Positions 23,506-35,696 of a stretch of DNA of 64,000 nucleotides are shown in pieces. Every line of letters starts with the position of its first letter. Within the stretch, counting starts at the first letter, position 1. A program made the translations under genes and the position numbers. The notes under the pieces are model-generated. The model was not told the DNA's origin. It saw nothing but the letters and a program-made list of their open reading frames with translations, and did no database searches. Location: assembly GCF_009730915.1 (NCBI RefSeq), contig NC_052475.1:31557016-31621015 (forward strand), in the 5' to 3' direction. This DNA comes from Dioscorea cayenensis subsp. rotundata. Lineage: Eukaryota; Streptophyta; Magnoliopsida; Dioscoreales; Dioscoreaceae.

Positions 23506-26500
23506 ATGGAGGTGCTTCATGAGTTCACAAAACCACAAACTCCAGACAAGATGATAGGTATTATATATTCTTACCACCTTTTATTTAATTACTTCAATTT
23601 TAATAATTTCATATAAATATATATGAAGTAGTCTTACTGTTGTATAGAGAGAGGAGATCAGAGCTAAGCTTTGTCTTTCTAGCTAGATCTTGTTCTTATA
23701 ATATTTGTGCTTAGGGAGAATATCAAAATACTAGTCTAATGTATAATAATTTTGCATGTCTGTGTATTATTTTTTTTTCTGCATCTATATATGTATATAT
23801 ACATAGACATGCTTTGCAATTTTTTTTTTCAATATATATTGTATGTATGTATACAAACACTTTACAAATATGTTTGGAAGGTGTTATAAGGATAATATAA
23901 ATAAAGATGAAAATATTTATTTATTTTTAAATAAAAATAGTTAAACCATAATTTTGTTTCTATCAAGACATTTAGGTCCTAGAAATTAGCATAGTCAATA
24001 TTATAGATTCTCGATCACGTATCAATTAATACAGACAAAATTAATTTAAAAAAAAATGACCGAAAGTTTTATGAGTGTTGAAAGAAAAATGATATTCATT
24101 GTGGAGAATTATTTGCATGTTTATCATTTTTCTTAATGAATTTATATATATAAAAAAATGTTATTATTAGATTGTGAAAAACGAAGTTAAGCTTTGGAAA
24201 TAGGCACAAGATTGATTCTTGCCTTCCCATATGGAGTATAATTTTTTAAGCTTTGGAGATAGTGCTAGGAAAAACTTTGGATATAATTAGTCACAAGTAC
24301 TATGTATATATATATATATATATTTTAAATATGAACGCAAAAAAATATTTTCAGAGTAGTGAGGAAAAAGAACTCTTTTTACAGGTTATTGAATTCCAAT
24401 AAAACACCAACAGAAAAAATTTTCTCTTTTAGTTAATGGCTTATAAATAGTACTTAAAAGTAACATATATATATATATATATATATAAATAGTGTTGTGA
24501 ATCATAAATAGTAGCAATTATGGTTAGGCAATGCCTTGTATATAAGAAAGTATAATTAAAAGGTATTAGTTGTCACATCCACCCAGCTGATCATCACAAC
24601 TAACGGCCATTACTTTTGCACCTATTCATTACACATGTAATATGTTCATGAGAAATCAAGAAGCTACAAAGCTTTCTTTTTCACATCTTTCATTAAAAAT
24701 ATGATCAAATCATTATTTTTAAGAAAATCAGGACATAATAATATAAAATAATGATCTTATCAAGGTTGGTAACACCAATTATTTAGCATGAGCTGTTGAG
24801 GGATTAAATCATAATTTTAAAATAAAATATTTATAATAATATTAATTATAACATAAATAATTTATGTAAATTTTTTTAACCCGTCACAAATTATTTCTCT
24901 TGCTAAATAAGAGGTTGAGGTATTAACTCTCACAACGTTAGTTGAGATTAATAACTTATTAATTTTATCTGGGGAAAACATGCCAAAAATAAAGATATAC
25001 AAGTAATGAAAATATGGAGATATTTAGAATTAGTAATATAAAAATTAATCATCTCTTTTATGAGGAGGAAGGAGCTGGGTGGATAGAATTTCCTCATACA
25101 AATTACAAAATTTCCATAAAATTCAGGAAATAAATAAATAAATAAATAACAGAAGTATAAAGACAGATCTGCCCTCATTCATTATGATAGAACCACACAT
25201 GTGCATACATGTGATAAGGGTACTTTAGTCATTTAAAGATCACAGTCAAGTCATTAAACTAAAACGCATGATAACAGTATATATATACACATACATATAT
25301 GAGACAACAAAGGATTTGATTAGAATATCTGTGAGGACATATTTGCAAGCAAAACATTTAGTCTTCAGCACAAATACAAAAATGGAAGAGAACAAAATGC
25401 GTAGTCAAGAGATTCTCACATGCTTTGTATTTGGAGGAGACTAGAGTTGAAATACAAAATACACAATAAATCTCTTATAGAATTTATCCCTAAGAGATTA
25501 TTCAAGTCATTGTAATTATGCATTACTATACTTGCATGTTCTTTGACAAGTGAAAAACGTTTTCGTCTATTCATAGATAATAAAAATTAAAAACTAGTGA
25601 AACTCACAGATTGAATTTAGTCTGCTTGGTCAAACAATGTGCAGAGGAGGTTAATGACAGTCCAATTGAAGAAGTTCGACTCACCGTTCCAATCACTGAT
25701 GATCCAACATTGCCTTGCCTGACATTCAGAACATGGACCATAGGTCTAACAGCATGTGTGTTGCTCTCCTTTGTGAACATATTCTTCGGTTATCGCCAGA
25801 ATCCGATCAGTATATCATCGGTCTGTGTTCAGATAGTGAGCTTACCAATTGGGAAACTGATGGCAACCTCACTGCCAACCAAGCTTGTAAGAATTCCGCT
25901 CACAAACTGGTCCTTCTCGCTCAACCCCGGACCGTTCAGCTTGAAAGAACATGTCCTTATTACACTCTTTGCGAATGCCGGTGCCAGCGGACCTTTTGCA
26001 CTCGACATTGTCACCCTTATGAAGGCCTTTTATCATCGACGTATCAATCCAGTTGCTGCTTTATTGCTATCCCATTCAACACAAGTGAGTCATGAGTGAC
26101 TGTTAATTTTCATATAAAAAATCTCAGACACTAAGATAACAACAAGGATTGCTTGTGTTTGAAATTTCAGTTACTGGGATATGGATTTGCTGGAATGTTT
26201 AGGAAGTACCTTGTGGACTCTCCTTACATGTGGTGGCCGGGAAACCTTGTAGCGGTCTCACTCTTCAGGTAGATACATGAGATCGCATTTGATTAATTTG
26301 GTGTTTCTCATGTGATTACCAATACATGCAGGGCACTGAATGAGGAGGAGAAGAGGCCAAAAGGCCGCCTCTCAAGACTGCAGTTCTTCATGATAGTCCT
26401 CATCTCGAGCTTCGCCTACTACATTGTCCCCGGCTATTTCTTCCCTTCAATAAGTGCTCTCTCCTTTGTCTGCTGGATATGGAAGAATTCCATCACGGCG

Positions 26501-28415
26501 CAGCAAATTGGCTCTGGCTACAACGGGTTTGGAATCGGCTCCTTCGGACTTGACTGGACTACCGTGTCAGGCTTCCTCGGGAGCCCATTGGCAAATCCTG
26601 CATTCGCCATCATCAACAAAATGGCAGGGTTTATACTTGTAGCATATGTCATAATTCCAATTGCCTACTACACAAATGCATACAATGCCAAGCGATATCC
26701 TATATTTACTTCCAACGTCTATGATTCTAAAGGGCACCCCTACAACATTACTCGTGTCCTCAACAACAAGACTTTCTCAATAGATTATGATGCATATGAC
26801 AGTTATGGCAAGATGAATGTCAGTATGTTCTTTGCCTACAGATATGGGTTCGCATTTGCCACACTTATGGCTTCTCTCACTCATGTTGCACTCTTCTACG
26901 GCAGGTGAATTGCCATCATATCCAGTTATTTTTTCCCATTTGCTTTGGTTTCATGACCTGCATATCAAACATCTGAGAAATGACAGGACAATCTGGGATT
27001 TGTGGCGGAAGGCTGCGGCGACAACTCAAGATAAGTTTTTGGATGTCCATGGAAGAATTATGAAGAGAAACTATGAACAAGTGCCACAATGGTGGTTTAT
27101 GACCATCTTGGTCTTAACTCTGGGTCTCTCCTTCTTCACCTGTGAAGGATTCAATAGACAGTTGCAGCTACCATACTGGGGGATCTTGTTTGCATGCGCC
27201 ATGGCTCTGTTTTTTATGCTTCCTATAGCAGTGCTAATAGCCACAACAAACCAGGTCCGTAGTCCTAATGAACAAGAAGAAAAATAAAAAATAACGGCTA
27301 AAGTTTTACTCTTAAAGAAAGTAATAAGAAATCTTCAGAATTACTGAGAGAGTGAGAGCGCGGTAAGATACAAAAACACGAAGACTAGACAGTACTTTTA
27401 AATCTTATTCAATGAAATTGAGAACTAGATTCAATAAGATGAAGACCAGATATTGCTCTCGAATCCTATTTCATTAAATTGAGAACTATATTTCTATGTT
27501 TTTAATAATTCTGTTAACCGTGCAGGGATCTGGGATAGGAGTCATCACAGAGATGATTTTTGGGTACCTATACCCCGGGAGACCTTTGGCCAATTTGACG
27601 TTCAGGTGCTATGGAGTTACTGCCATGGGACAAGCTCTATGGTTCATAAGCGACTTCAAGTTAGGCTACTACATGAAAATCCCACCAAAATCCATGTTCA
27701 TCATGCAGGTACTCCTTCAAGTTAACCACCATGGACATGCATAGTTTTGGGCATATTTAAAATTTTACAATTAACTGTTTTCTCAACATTTCAGTTAGCC
27801 GGGACGATAGTTGCATCCACTGTCTCGTTTGGCACGGCATGGTGGCTATTAACCAACATCAAAGATATATGTCATGCAGATTTGTTACCTGCAGGAAGCC
27901 CATGGACATGTCCTGGGGAAGATATGTCCTACAATATAAGTATCATTTGGGGTGTTGTTGGACCAAACAGAATTTTTGGCTCCCGGGGACTCTACACAAA
28001 AATGAATTGGTTCTTTCTAGTTGGTCTTTTTGCCCCAGTGCTGGTGTGGTTGTTAGCTTGGGCATTCCCTAAGAAGAAGTGGATCGCACTTATCAACATG
28101 CCGGTAATCTTTGAGGCAATATTGCCCATGCCCGCAGCCAAATCAGTGCACTACATATCTTGGTGCATTGTTGGGATATTCTTCAACTCATTCATATATC
28201 GAAAATATAAGAATTGGTGGGCAAGGCATACCTATGTGTTGTCTGCTGGTCTAGATGCAGGTGTTGCCTTTTTGGCTGTGCTTGCCTTCTTCGGTTTGCA
28301 GAACTACAAGATATATGGGTTGCAATGGTGGGGAAATCAAAGTAACGACCACTGCCCTTTGGCAGCATGCCCAACTGCTCCAGGAATAGTAGTCAAGGGT
28401 TGTCCAACTTTTTAA
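23506..28415 (+). CDS. Oligopeptide transporter (OPT family), tandem copy A
   Basis: Seven exons: 23506-23557, 25645-26084, 26171-26268, 26332-26904, 26987-27254, 27526-27708 and 27795-28415. They total 2235 bp and encode 744 residues, the normal length for the family. OPT proteins are polytopic plasma-membrane carriers that couple proton influx to uptake of small peptides, glutathione conjugates or metal-ligand complexes. The family motif NPGPF is at about 111-115 and [11 protein letters not shown] at about 528-538. The protein is hydrophobic throughout and ends [11 protein letters not shown]...GCPTF. These place it in the peptide-transporter clade, not the YSL clade. The first exon encodes only [17 protein letters not shown] and is separated by a 2.1-kb intron, so it is easily missed. 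Copy B lies 2.9 kb downstream with the same splice phases. The substrate cannot be told from sequence. Confidence 0.95.
23558..25644 (+). other. First intron of OPT copy A
   Basis: A 2.09-kb AT-rich intron with donor GTATTA and acceptor TGTGCAG. It holds several (AT)n microsatellites (about 24304-24322 and 24465-24487) and an (AAAT)n run near 25128-25148. The corresponding intron in copy B is only 656 bp, so most of this length was gained or lost after duplication. Confidence 0.8.
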
Positions 28416-31200
28416 GGTACAGAATCACACCAGTTCTCCTTCTTTCTTCCTATTTTTAGATCCTGACAAATCTTATCTACAATAAAAGCAGCAAATATAA
28501 GTAAGCATTACAGATTACTTGGTTTACTTGAAGATTCTCATGCATAACTGACGTGTGATTCTTGTTCTCTTGGCAAATTGGAATCAAACTATTAAAAAAA
28601 TAAATAAAGAGAAACATGACATCAATCTTTAACACCAGATTTCAGCAGCTTTGTTTTGATCAAACATGGCCAACCAAATAAACCCTAAACAGAACAGAAT
28701 CAAGACAAGCAAATAATAAACCCTTAAACAGAACAAAATCAAGACAAGCAAATAAATGCTCAAGGGGCAGGTTCTTCAGTCCTTTTATCTCTGTTATTTG
28801 ATATATTTTAAAAAATCATACATTCAAAGACAGATACAAATGCTACATATGCACTAGGAACAAAGGAACAAACAATTTACAAAAAAATGTTTTTTTTTTC
28901 CTCTATGTAATTGAATATCAAAAATATAAACTTATAAAAGACACAAAAAAAAGACTCACTATTACTCTTTTTTATAAGGCACAATCAGTCAAAAATCCTA
29001 GGAGTTCATGTTCGCTTTCAATCTGCTGTCCGCAACCAACAAAGACCTTAATCACTAGAAAATAAAGATAAACATATTAATACAATCCAAAATAAGCAAA
29101 CAAACAATTTAAAAAAAATTGCTACATTGGAACTGAATGATTAGCCTTTCATACTAAAATATAATTGAAGCACAACTCCACCTCAAAGATGTTGATACCG
29201 TTTATACTTTAAGCATATATTACTATCACTCCAAAAATAAAATAAAATAAAATAAAATAAAATAAAATAAAATAAAAAATAGAGCCTAATAAAATATATA
29301 TTTAATCATCACAAATGCTCTCTAGACCAAGCAAAACCAAAGAGATGAGGCAGAATAGATATAGACTCTAGATGGCAAAGGTAACAACTAGACCCAAACC
29401 AAGACAAGAAAAGTATAAACTTTTCACACATAAGTTAGGCTTAATCCAAAAATAGCAATTCAAGAAGGACACTAATAATAAAAAAGTAACCTTCCAAGTT
29501 CAAGAAGACTCTTAGCTTGTGAAGTTGAGCATTTGGCCTCAATTCTTTTGTTTGGAAGATGCAAATGGAACATTCTCTCTCTTTGCAAAACAGGAGCTTT
29601 TCCACCAGAAATTTTTGAATTATCACAAAACATACTGAAGATAGAACAAGCCCTGAAATGAACAAAGAGAATTTCAGATACTAATTTAACTCCAAACATG
29701 CGAATCAAATCGCATCATGCAAAATTGATTCTAGACTCAAGAAAACCACAATGAATTCAAGCACTACTCATCCAAAAGAGAAAGAGAAAAAAAAAAATCA
29801 CTTTCGCTCCAGGAATTGCCGGAAACCCTAATTTGGCCGGCCGAAAGATGATATTTCAAAATTAAGTCTCAAGAAAATGGATCTGTAAATATATAATTTA
29901 ATTCTTGCTCAATTTATGATTTTAAAATTACAAAATTTGCAACTGGTCTTTAAAACTTAATATAAAATATATAAAAATAACAAGAAAATTGAAAATAAAA
30001 CTCCTAAAAACGGGGAAATGGCCTATTTCTTTATTAGTACTCATAATTTATTTCAAACAAAAAAAGCCTTTTCTTATTAAAAAAAAAAAAAAAGAGAAAC
30101 AAAGGTTTACAGTTTTATAGGTTGAAAGATACAATATTAAAACTAAACAAAGGGAATAATAAAACCAAAGATCACACTACTTCAAAATGATAAATTTAAA
30201 GACTATTAAAAACAATAACAATTCTAAGGACTATCTAAACCATTTGAAAACATTATTGACTTTAATACATCATGCAAATTTTTTTAAATTAATTTTTATC
30301 CAATTTGATTGATCTTATTTTGGCAAAAAAGAAAAGTTGTGGTCTCACATATAATTATTAAAGAAATTAATTTGGAGCCACATGAAATTAACTAGTTTTA
30401 AAAGTTGAATGTAAGAAATATGAAAGAGATGAATACCATTTGGCTAATAAGTAACTTGTCTTTGTTTATGATCTCTATTACGCCCCCAAAAAGCATCACA
30501 CAAAAAGAACGGACAATATTAATTAGATTAAACAAATTATAAAATGTTTATTAATATATTTAAATAAAAAACAATATACTAATCATCCATATGGAGCCAT
30601 CTCGTATAGGTTTGGAATGACCCTTATTTGTTTAAATTTTTGTTTTTCCATCAATTGTTTTGTTACTCCAATATCTTAGGAGTACAGGGGTAAAAGACCT
30701 ACTAAATAAAGATATGAAAATTTTGATTTATTAGAGTTTTTAAAATAATAATGATTATAATAAAAATATCCTCTATCTCCTAGAAGAGGATACAATTTTT
30801 GAGCACTGCCCAAAAAAAAAATGAAAGATTAAATTTAGGTATATGACGTTTAGTCCTAAATTAATACCCACTAAAAATAATAAAATAATAATCATTCATA
30901 ATGTATTTTACAGATAGATGCTATTTCAAAAAAAAAAGAAGTATATAATTAATTAATTAATTTCATAATGGTAATTAAAAAATTATAAGAATTTTTTTTA
31001 ATACATACATATAATATTAGATGACAGGATATGTAGTTTGGCATCCAAAATGATTCCACCAAGAATAACTTTCAATGAATGTAGACGAAGAGAGGATGAA
31101 GATGAAGATGAAAGTCCAAGGCTCTCTTTTCATTTCTTTATTTTAGAGTGAATGAAGGAGAAGAGTTCAAAGGCATGCAGAATGCAACAACTGGTTAAGG
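28416..31200. other. Spacer between the two OPT genes
   Basis: The first part is the 3' untranslated region of copy A; TCACACCAGTTCTC just after the stop recurs after the stop of copy B. A two-copy ~40-bp repeat lies at 28677-28755, and an (AAAAT)n microsatellite at about 29232-29277. On the minus strand, around 29780-29850, there is a leader-like sequence (TTAGGGTTTCCGGC, then GGAGCGAAAGTGAT) resembling one at 37230-37290 downstream of copy B. The rest is AT-rich with no recognised gene. Confidence 0.55.
28677..28755. repeat. Two-copy 40-bp tandem repeat
   Basis: The unit containing AAACAGAACA, then AATCAAGACAAGCAAATAA, occurs at 28677-28716 and 28717-28755 with a couple of mismatches. It lies in the 3' flank of OPT copy A. 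Confidence 0.85.
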
Positions 31201-31210
31201 CTATAAAAAG
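31201..31210 (+). promoter_or_regulatory. TATA box of the second OPT gene
   Basis: CTATAAAAAG lies about 100 bp before the start codon at 31307, nearly the same placement as the TATA element of copy A. Confidence 0.6.
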
Positions 31211-31306
31211 TATATGAAATACCACAAATCCCTCATTGAATTGTCCATGTTATTCTAATTAGCTATGCATGAAACAAGCATGAAACATTAAGCTTGAAGA
31301 AGAGAG

Positions 31307-34300
31307 ATGGGGGACTCTACCAAAGATGGTCTTCATTCTATTGAGTTGTCTGAGTTCACTAAAGAACCACCTTCTGTGAAAATTATAGGTATCAATCATG
31401 AATCACAACTACTCTCATTATACGTCTATGCATGAAGTTCAAATTGTTTCATTAATACTTAGAACCTTATTTCTATGACTCTTATATAAATAGATGCACG
31501 GTATAATAAACTGAGATGAAATTTTAAATATCATAGTTGGTTAGTTAGAGACAATGGCAACTAACATAGTCTTCATGCATGGCAAGCAATCTACTACCTG
31601 ATGCACGCATAATGCGTATATCTAATTCTCACAGGACGGTTGCAGGGAGTTTGTCATCTATTTCATAAGAATTCATAAACATAAGTATAATGCATAAGGA
31701 CATATATATATATATATATATCATGAATTGCATTGAAGAAAGATAACAAAGATATGCACGCAGACCATGTGCTATATATATATATATCATGAATTGCATT
31801 GAAGAAAGATAACTAAGATAAGCACGCAGACCATGTGCTTAAGCTTATTTAACCACCTCTAACCAAACATCTTAAGTTTGGGTAAGAATTCTTCCACCAA
31901 TTTTTTTTTTTTAAAATCATATTTACTTGTTAATTATAAATATTGAAAAATGTTTATTATATATATATATATATAACACAAAAATAAACTATGCAAAGAG
32001 TGAATCAAGCATTGAATTACCTGTGCAAAAAAAATGTTGCGCAGAGGAGGTTAATGACAGTCCAATCGAAGAAGTTCGCCTAATCGTGCCAATCACCGAT
32101 GACCCTAATATACCATGCTTAACATTCAGGACATGGGTCATAGGACTCACGTCATGCATGTTACTTGCATTTGTAAATCAGTTCTTCAGTTATCGCCAGA
32201 ATCCGATCGGTGTATCATCAGTCTGTATTCAGTTAGTGAGTTTGCCAATTGGGAAACTGATGGCAGCCACATTGCCAACAAAGCTCATAAGAGTTCCACT
32301 TACAAACTGGTCTTTTTCACTGAACCCTGGACCGTTCAGCCTGAAAGAGCATGTACTTATCACTCTCTTTGCCGGTGCTGGTTATGGTGGCTTTGCACTT
32401 GACATTGTAACACTGATGAAGGCTTTCTATCACCGACGACTCAACCCGATAGCAGCCATGTTGCTTGCTCAAACAACTCAGGTACCTGACTGACAATTTT
32501 CCCATTGAAACACTCAAAACACAAGTTTTAGATTCATGTATGAATGATAAAAAACAAGTAATTGCTGCTTTAAATCAGTAGAATGATATTATTCTTTGTT
32601 CAAATTGCAGTTGCTTGGATATGGATTTGCTGGCATGTTTAGGAAGCTCCTAGTGGACTCACCTTATATGTGGTGGCCGGGGAACCTAGTAGGAGTCTCC
32701 CTTTTCAGGTGCATGATCTCATTTTTGATGCTGCATTTAAAAGAATATCTACTTAGATTGAGAAATTTGAATATTCACCAGATTGCTTGACAACACATAA
32801 AATGCAGGGCACTGAATGAGGATGAGAAGAGACCTAAGGGTCATTTGTCCAGGTTGCAGTTCTTCATAGTAGTCCTTGTCTCCAGTTTTGCCTACTACAT
32901 CGTCCCCGGCTATTTCTTCCCTTCCATAAGTGCACTTTCCTTTGTTTGCTGGATATGGAAGAATTCTGTAACAGCACAGCAGATTGGCTCTGGCTTTAGT
33001 GGGTTTGGCATTGGCTCATTTGGACTCGACTGGACGACTGTGTCTGGCTTCCTTGGGAGTCCATTAGCAAACCCAGCATTTTCCATCTTCAACACAATGG
33101 CAGGATTTGTCCTTGTTGTATATGTGCTAGTGCCCATTGCCTACTATACAAATGCCTACAATGCCAAACGGTACCCTATATTTACTTCCAATGTCTATGA
33201 CTCTGCCGGGAATCAGTATAACATAACTCGCATCCTTGATGATAAGACATTTACAATAGACTATGCTGCATATGATAGTTATGACAGAATGAATGTCAGT
33301 ATGTTCTTCGCTTATAGATATGGGTTTGCATTTGCATCTCTAATGTCTTCCCTGACACATGTTGTGCTTTTCTACGGCAGGTAGTCCTCTTTCCACTCTT
33401 TCATAAGTCTAAGATTTTACAACTACGTTGACTAACCATTTGATATTTTGCTCTACTTTTGTTAGCACCATCTTGGATTTGTGGCGCAAGGCTTCAGTAA
33501 CAGCTGAAGATAAGTTTCTGGATGTCCATGGAAGAATTATGAAGAGAAACTATGAGCCCGTCCCGCAATGGTGGTTTGCCACCATCTTGGTAATAAGTTT
33601 ATGTCTGTCCTTCTTCACCTGTCAAGGATTCAATGGACAGCTGCAGCTACCATACTGGGGGATCATTTTAGCATGTGCCATGGCTTTATTTTTCCTGTTC
33701 CCTGTAGCAGTTCTAGTAGCCACTACAAATCAGGTCTGTGCTTTTTAAATAACAGCAACAAAAGAAACTATAACACTAAAGGGGAAACTGGTCTAGGGAG
33801 ATTAAACAGAAATCTCCATAAATGTTCTGATCATGAAGACATAACAAAGAAATACAGGAGAACCATTACAGAAATTCCAATTACATAACCATTATTAAAA
33901 AGAATGACACACAAGCCTTCTTTTATTAGTTAAATAACTTTTGCATAGTATACTTCTGAACTTCCATGTCTTACAATGCTAAGTGCAACACGATTTCAAA
34001 ATATTAACCATCAGAATTTTACACAAGGACAGAGTAGCTATGCAATTCCAGAAATGAAAATTCCTAAATATATATTCTTTCCATTATTTCAGAACTATCT
34101 TCCATAATCTGGTAGTAGTCATTTAACCACAGATCACAATGATTACTTTAGCTCCCCAAAAAAATCTTTTTTCTCTAGAAGAAATCTCACTTGACTGCTA
34201 AGTTTATTCAATCCTAACATCAAATAAGGAGCATTCTTCATTTGTTTGGTCCAGAGAAGTGAGATCTATGAAGTAAGAAATGGAGGTCAGCCAAAATTGC

Positions 34301-35696
34301 TATGTTTTAAGATTATTTTGCTTGTGGCACAGGGAGCTGGAATAGGTGTTATCACGGAGATGATTTTTGGATACTTGTACCCTGGGCGACCTTTAGCCAA
34401 TATGGTGTTCAGGTGCTATGGAGTTACAGGCATGGGGCAAGCTCTATGGTTCATCTCTGACTTTAAGTTGGGCCACTACATGAAAATCCCACCAAAATCA
34501 ATGTTTATTATGCAGGTACTACTTCATATAAAAAGAACATTATGAATTCTATTTACTTTCATAAAATATTAAAAAATAAATAAAGCTTCACATTATTGAT
34601 AGTCAAGAGTCATCATTGAGCCTACTTGAATTACTTATGAGGCATCGTGAGATTGAGATTCCATATGCTTCTGTCATGACAATGGCAATATACAAGATAG
34701 GCTATGCTCCCCAGAAAGCATTTATGATCCCTAGAAAAATCAGTCAAAAAGAACACCATTACTCTTGCTGCAAAAATGTTAGTCATGCTTTCAAAAAATG
34801 ATTTCCTATATGAGAAACTTTGACCAAGTGGCTTACATAATGCAGCATAGTTTTGCCTTCTAATTCTGATTATGCCATTATACAATTCTGACTTTCCAGC
34901 CTAAAAAGTTCAGTTTCTTCAAATAAGCATTATTATCATGGAATCCAGACCAAAAATAAAAAATAAAAAAAATGAAAGCAGTTGACATGTTGAAATTTTA
35001 TATAGGGTAGGAGAAATTCATGATTTATTTAAACTAGTTGCTAGAATAACATTCTCCGGTTTGATGGTATTCCAGCTGGCTGGGACAATAGCTGCATCCA
35101 CAGTCTCCTTTGCAACAGCATGGTGGATATTAACGAACATTGAAAATATATGCCATGCAAATTTGTTACCTGCAGGAAGCCCATGGACATGCCCAGGGGA
35201 AGATGTCTCCTATAACATAACCATAATTTGGGGGGTCGTTGGACCGAACCGAATTTTCGGCTCCCGTGGACTATACACAAAAATGAATTGGTTCTTTCTA
35301 ATCGGTCTTTTGGCCCCGGTGCCAGTGTGGTTGCTAGCTCGGGCATTCCCTAAGAAGAAATGGATCCCACTCATCAATATGCCAGTCATTTTTGGATCAA
35401 TAATGGCCATGCCAGCTGCCAAGTCAGTGCACTACATTACCTGGTGCATTGTTGGGATATTCTTCAACTACTTCGTCTATCGCAGGTATAAGAACTGGTG
35501 GGCAAGACACACCTATGTGTTATCTGCAGGTCTAGATGCTGGTGTTGCCTTCATGGGTGTAATTGCTTTCTTTGCTCTCCAAAACTATGAAATTTATGGA
35601 GTGAACTGGTGGGGACAACAAAGCAATGACCACTGTCCATTGGCTGCATGTCCCACAGCTCCAGGGATAGTAAAAGAGGGCTGCCCAACTTTCTGA
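31307..35696 (+). CDS. Oligopeptide transporter (OPT family), tandem copy B
   Basis: Seven exons: 31307-31388, 32045-32481, 32611-32708, 32808-33380, 33466-33733, 34333-34515 and 35076-35696. They total 2262 bp and encode 753 residues. Exons 3 to 7 have exactly the same lengths as in copy A (98, 573, 268, 183, 621 bp). Exon 2 is one codon shorter (AGAGYGGF against ANAGASGPF). Exon 1 is longer, giving [25 protein letters not shown] is at about 121-125 and [11 protein letters not shown] at 537-547. By eye the proteins are well over 80% identical in the conserved exons. The function expected is the same as for copy A: a proton-coupled membrane transporter of peptides or related ligands. Divergent N-termini and promoters allow separate regulation. 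Confidence 0.95.
31721..31839. repeat. Tandem repeat in intron 1 of OPT copy B
   Basis: A 66-bp unit starting TCATGAATTGCATTGAAGAA and containing CACGCAGACCATGTGCT occurs at 31721-31786 and again at 31787-31839, joined by an (AT)n run. The two copies are nearly identical, so the duplication is recent and probably arose by slippage between AT runs. Confidence 0.85.
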
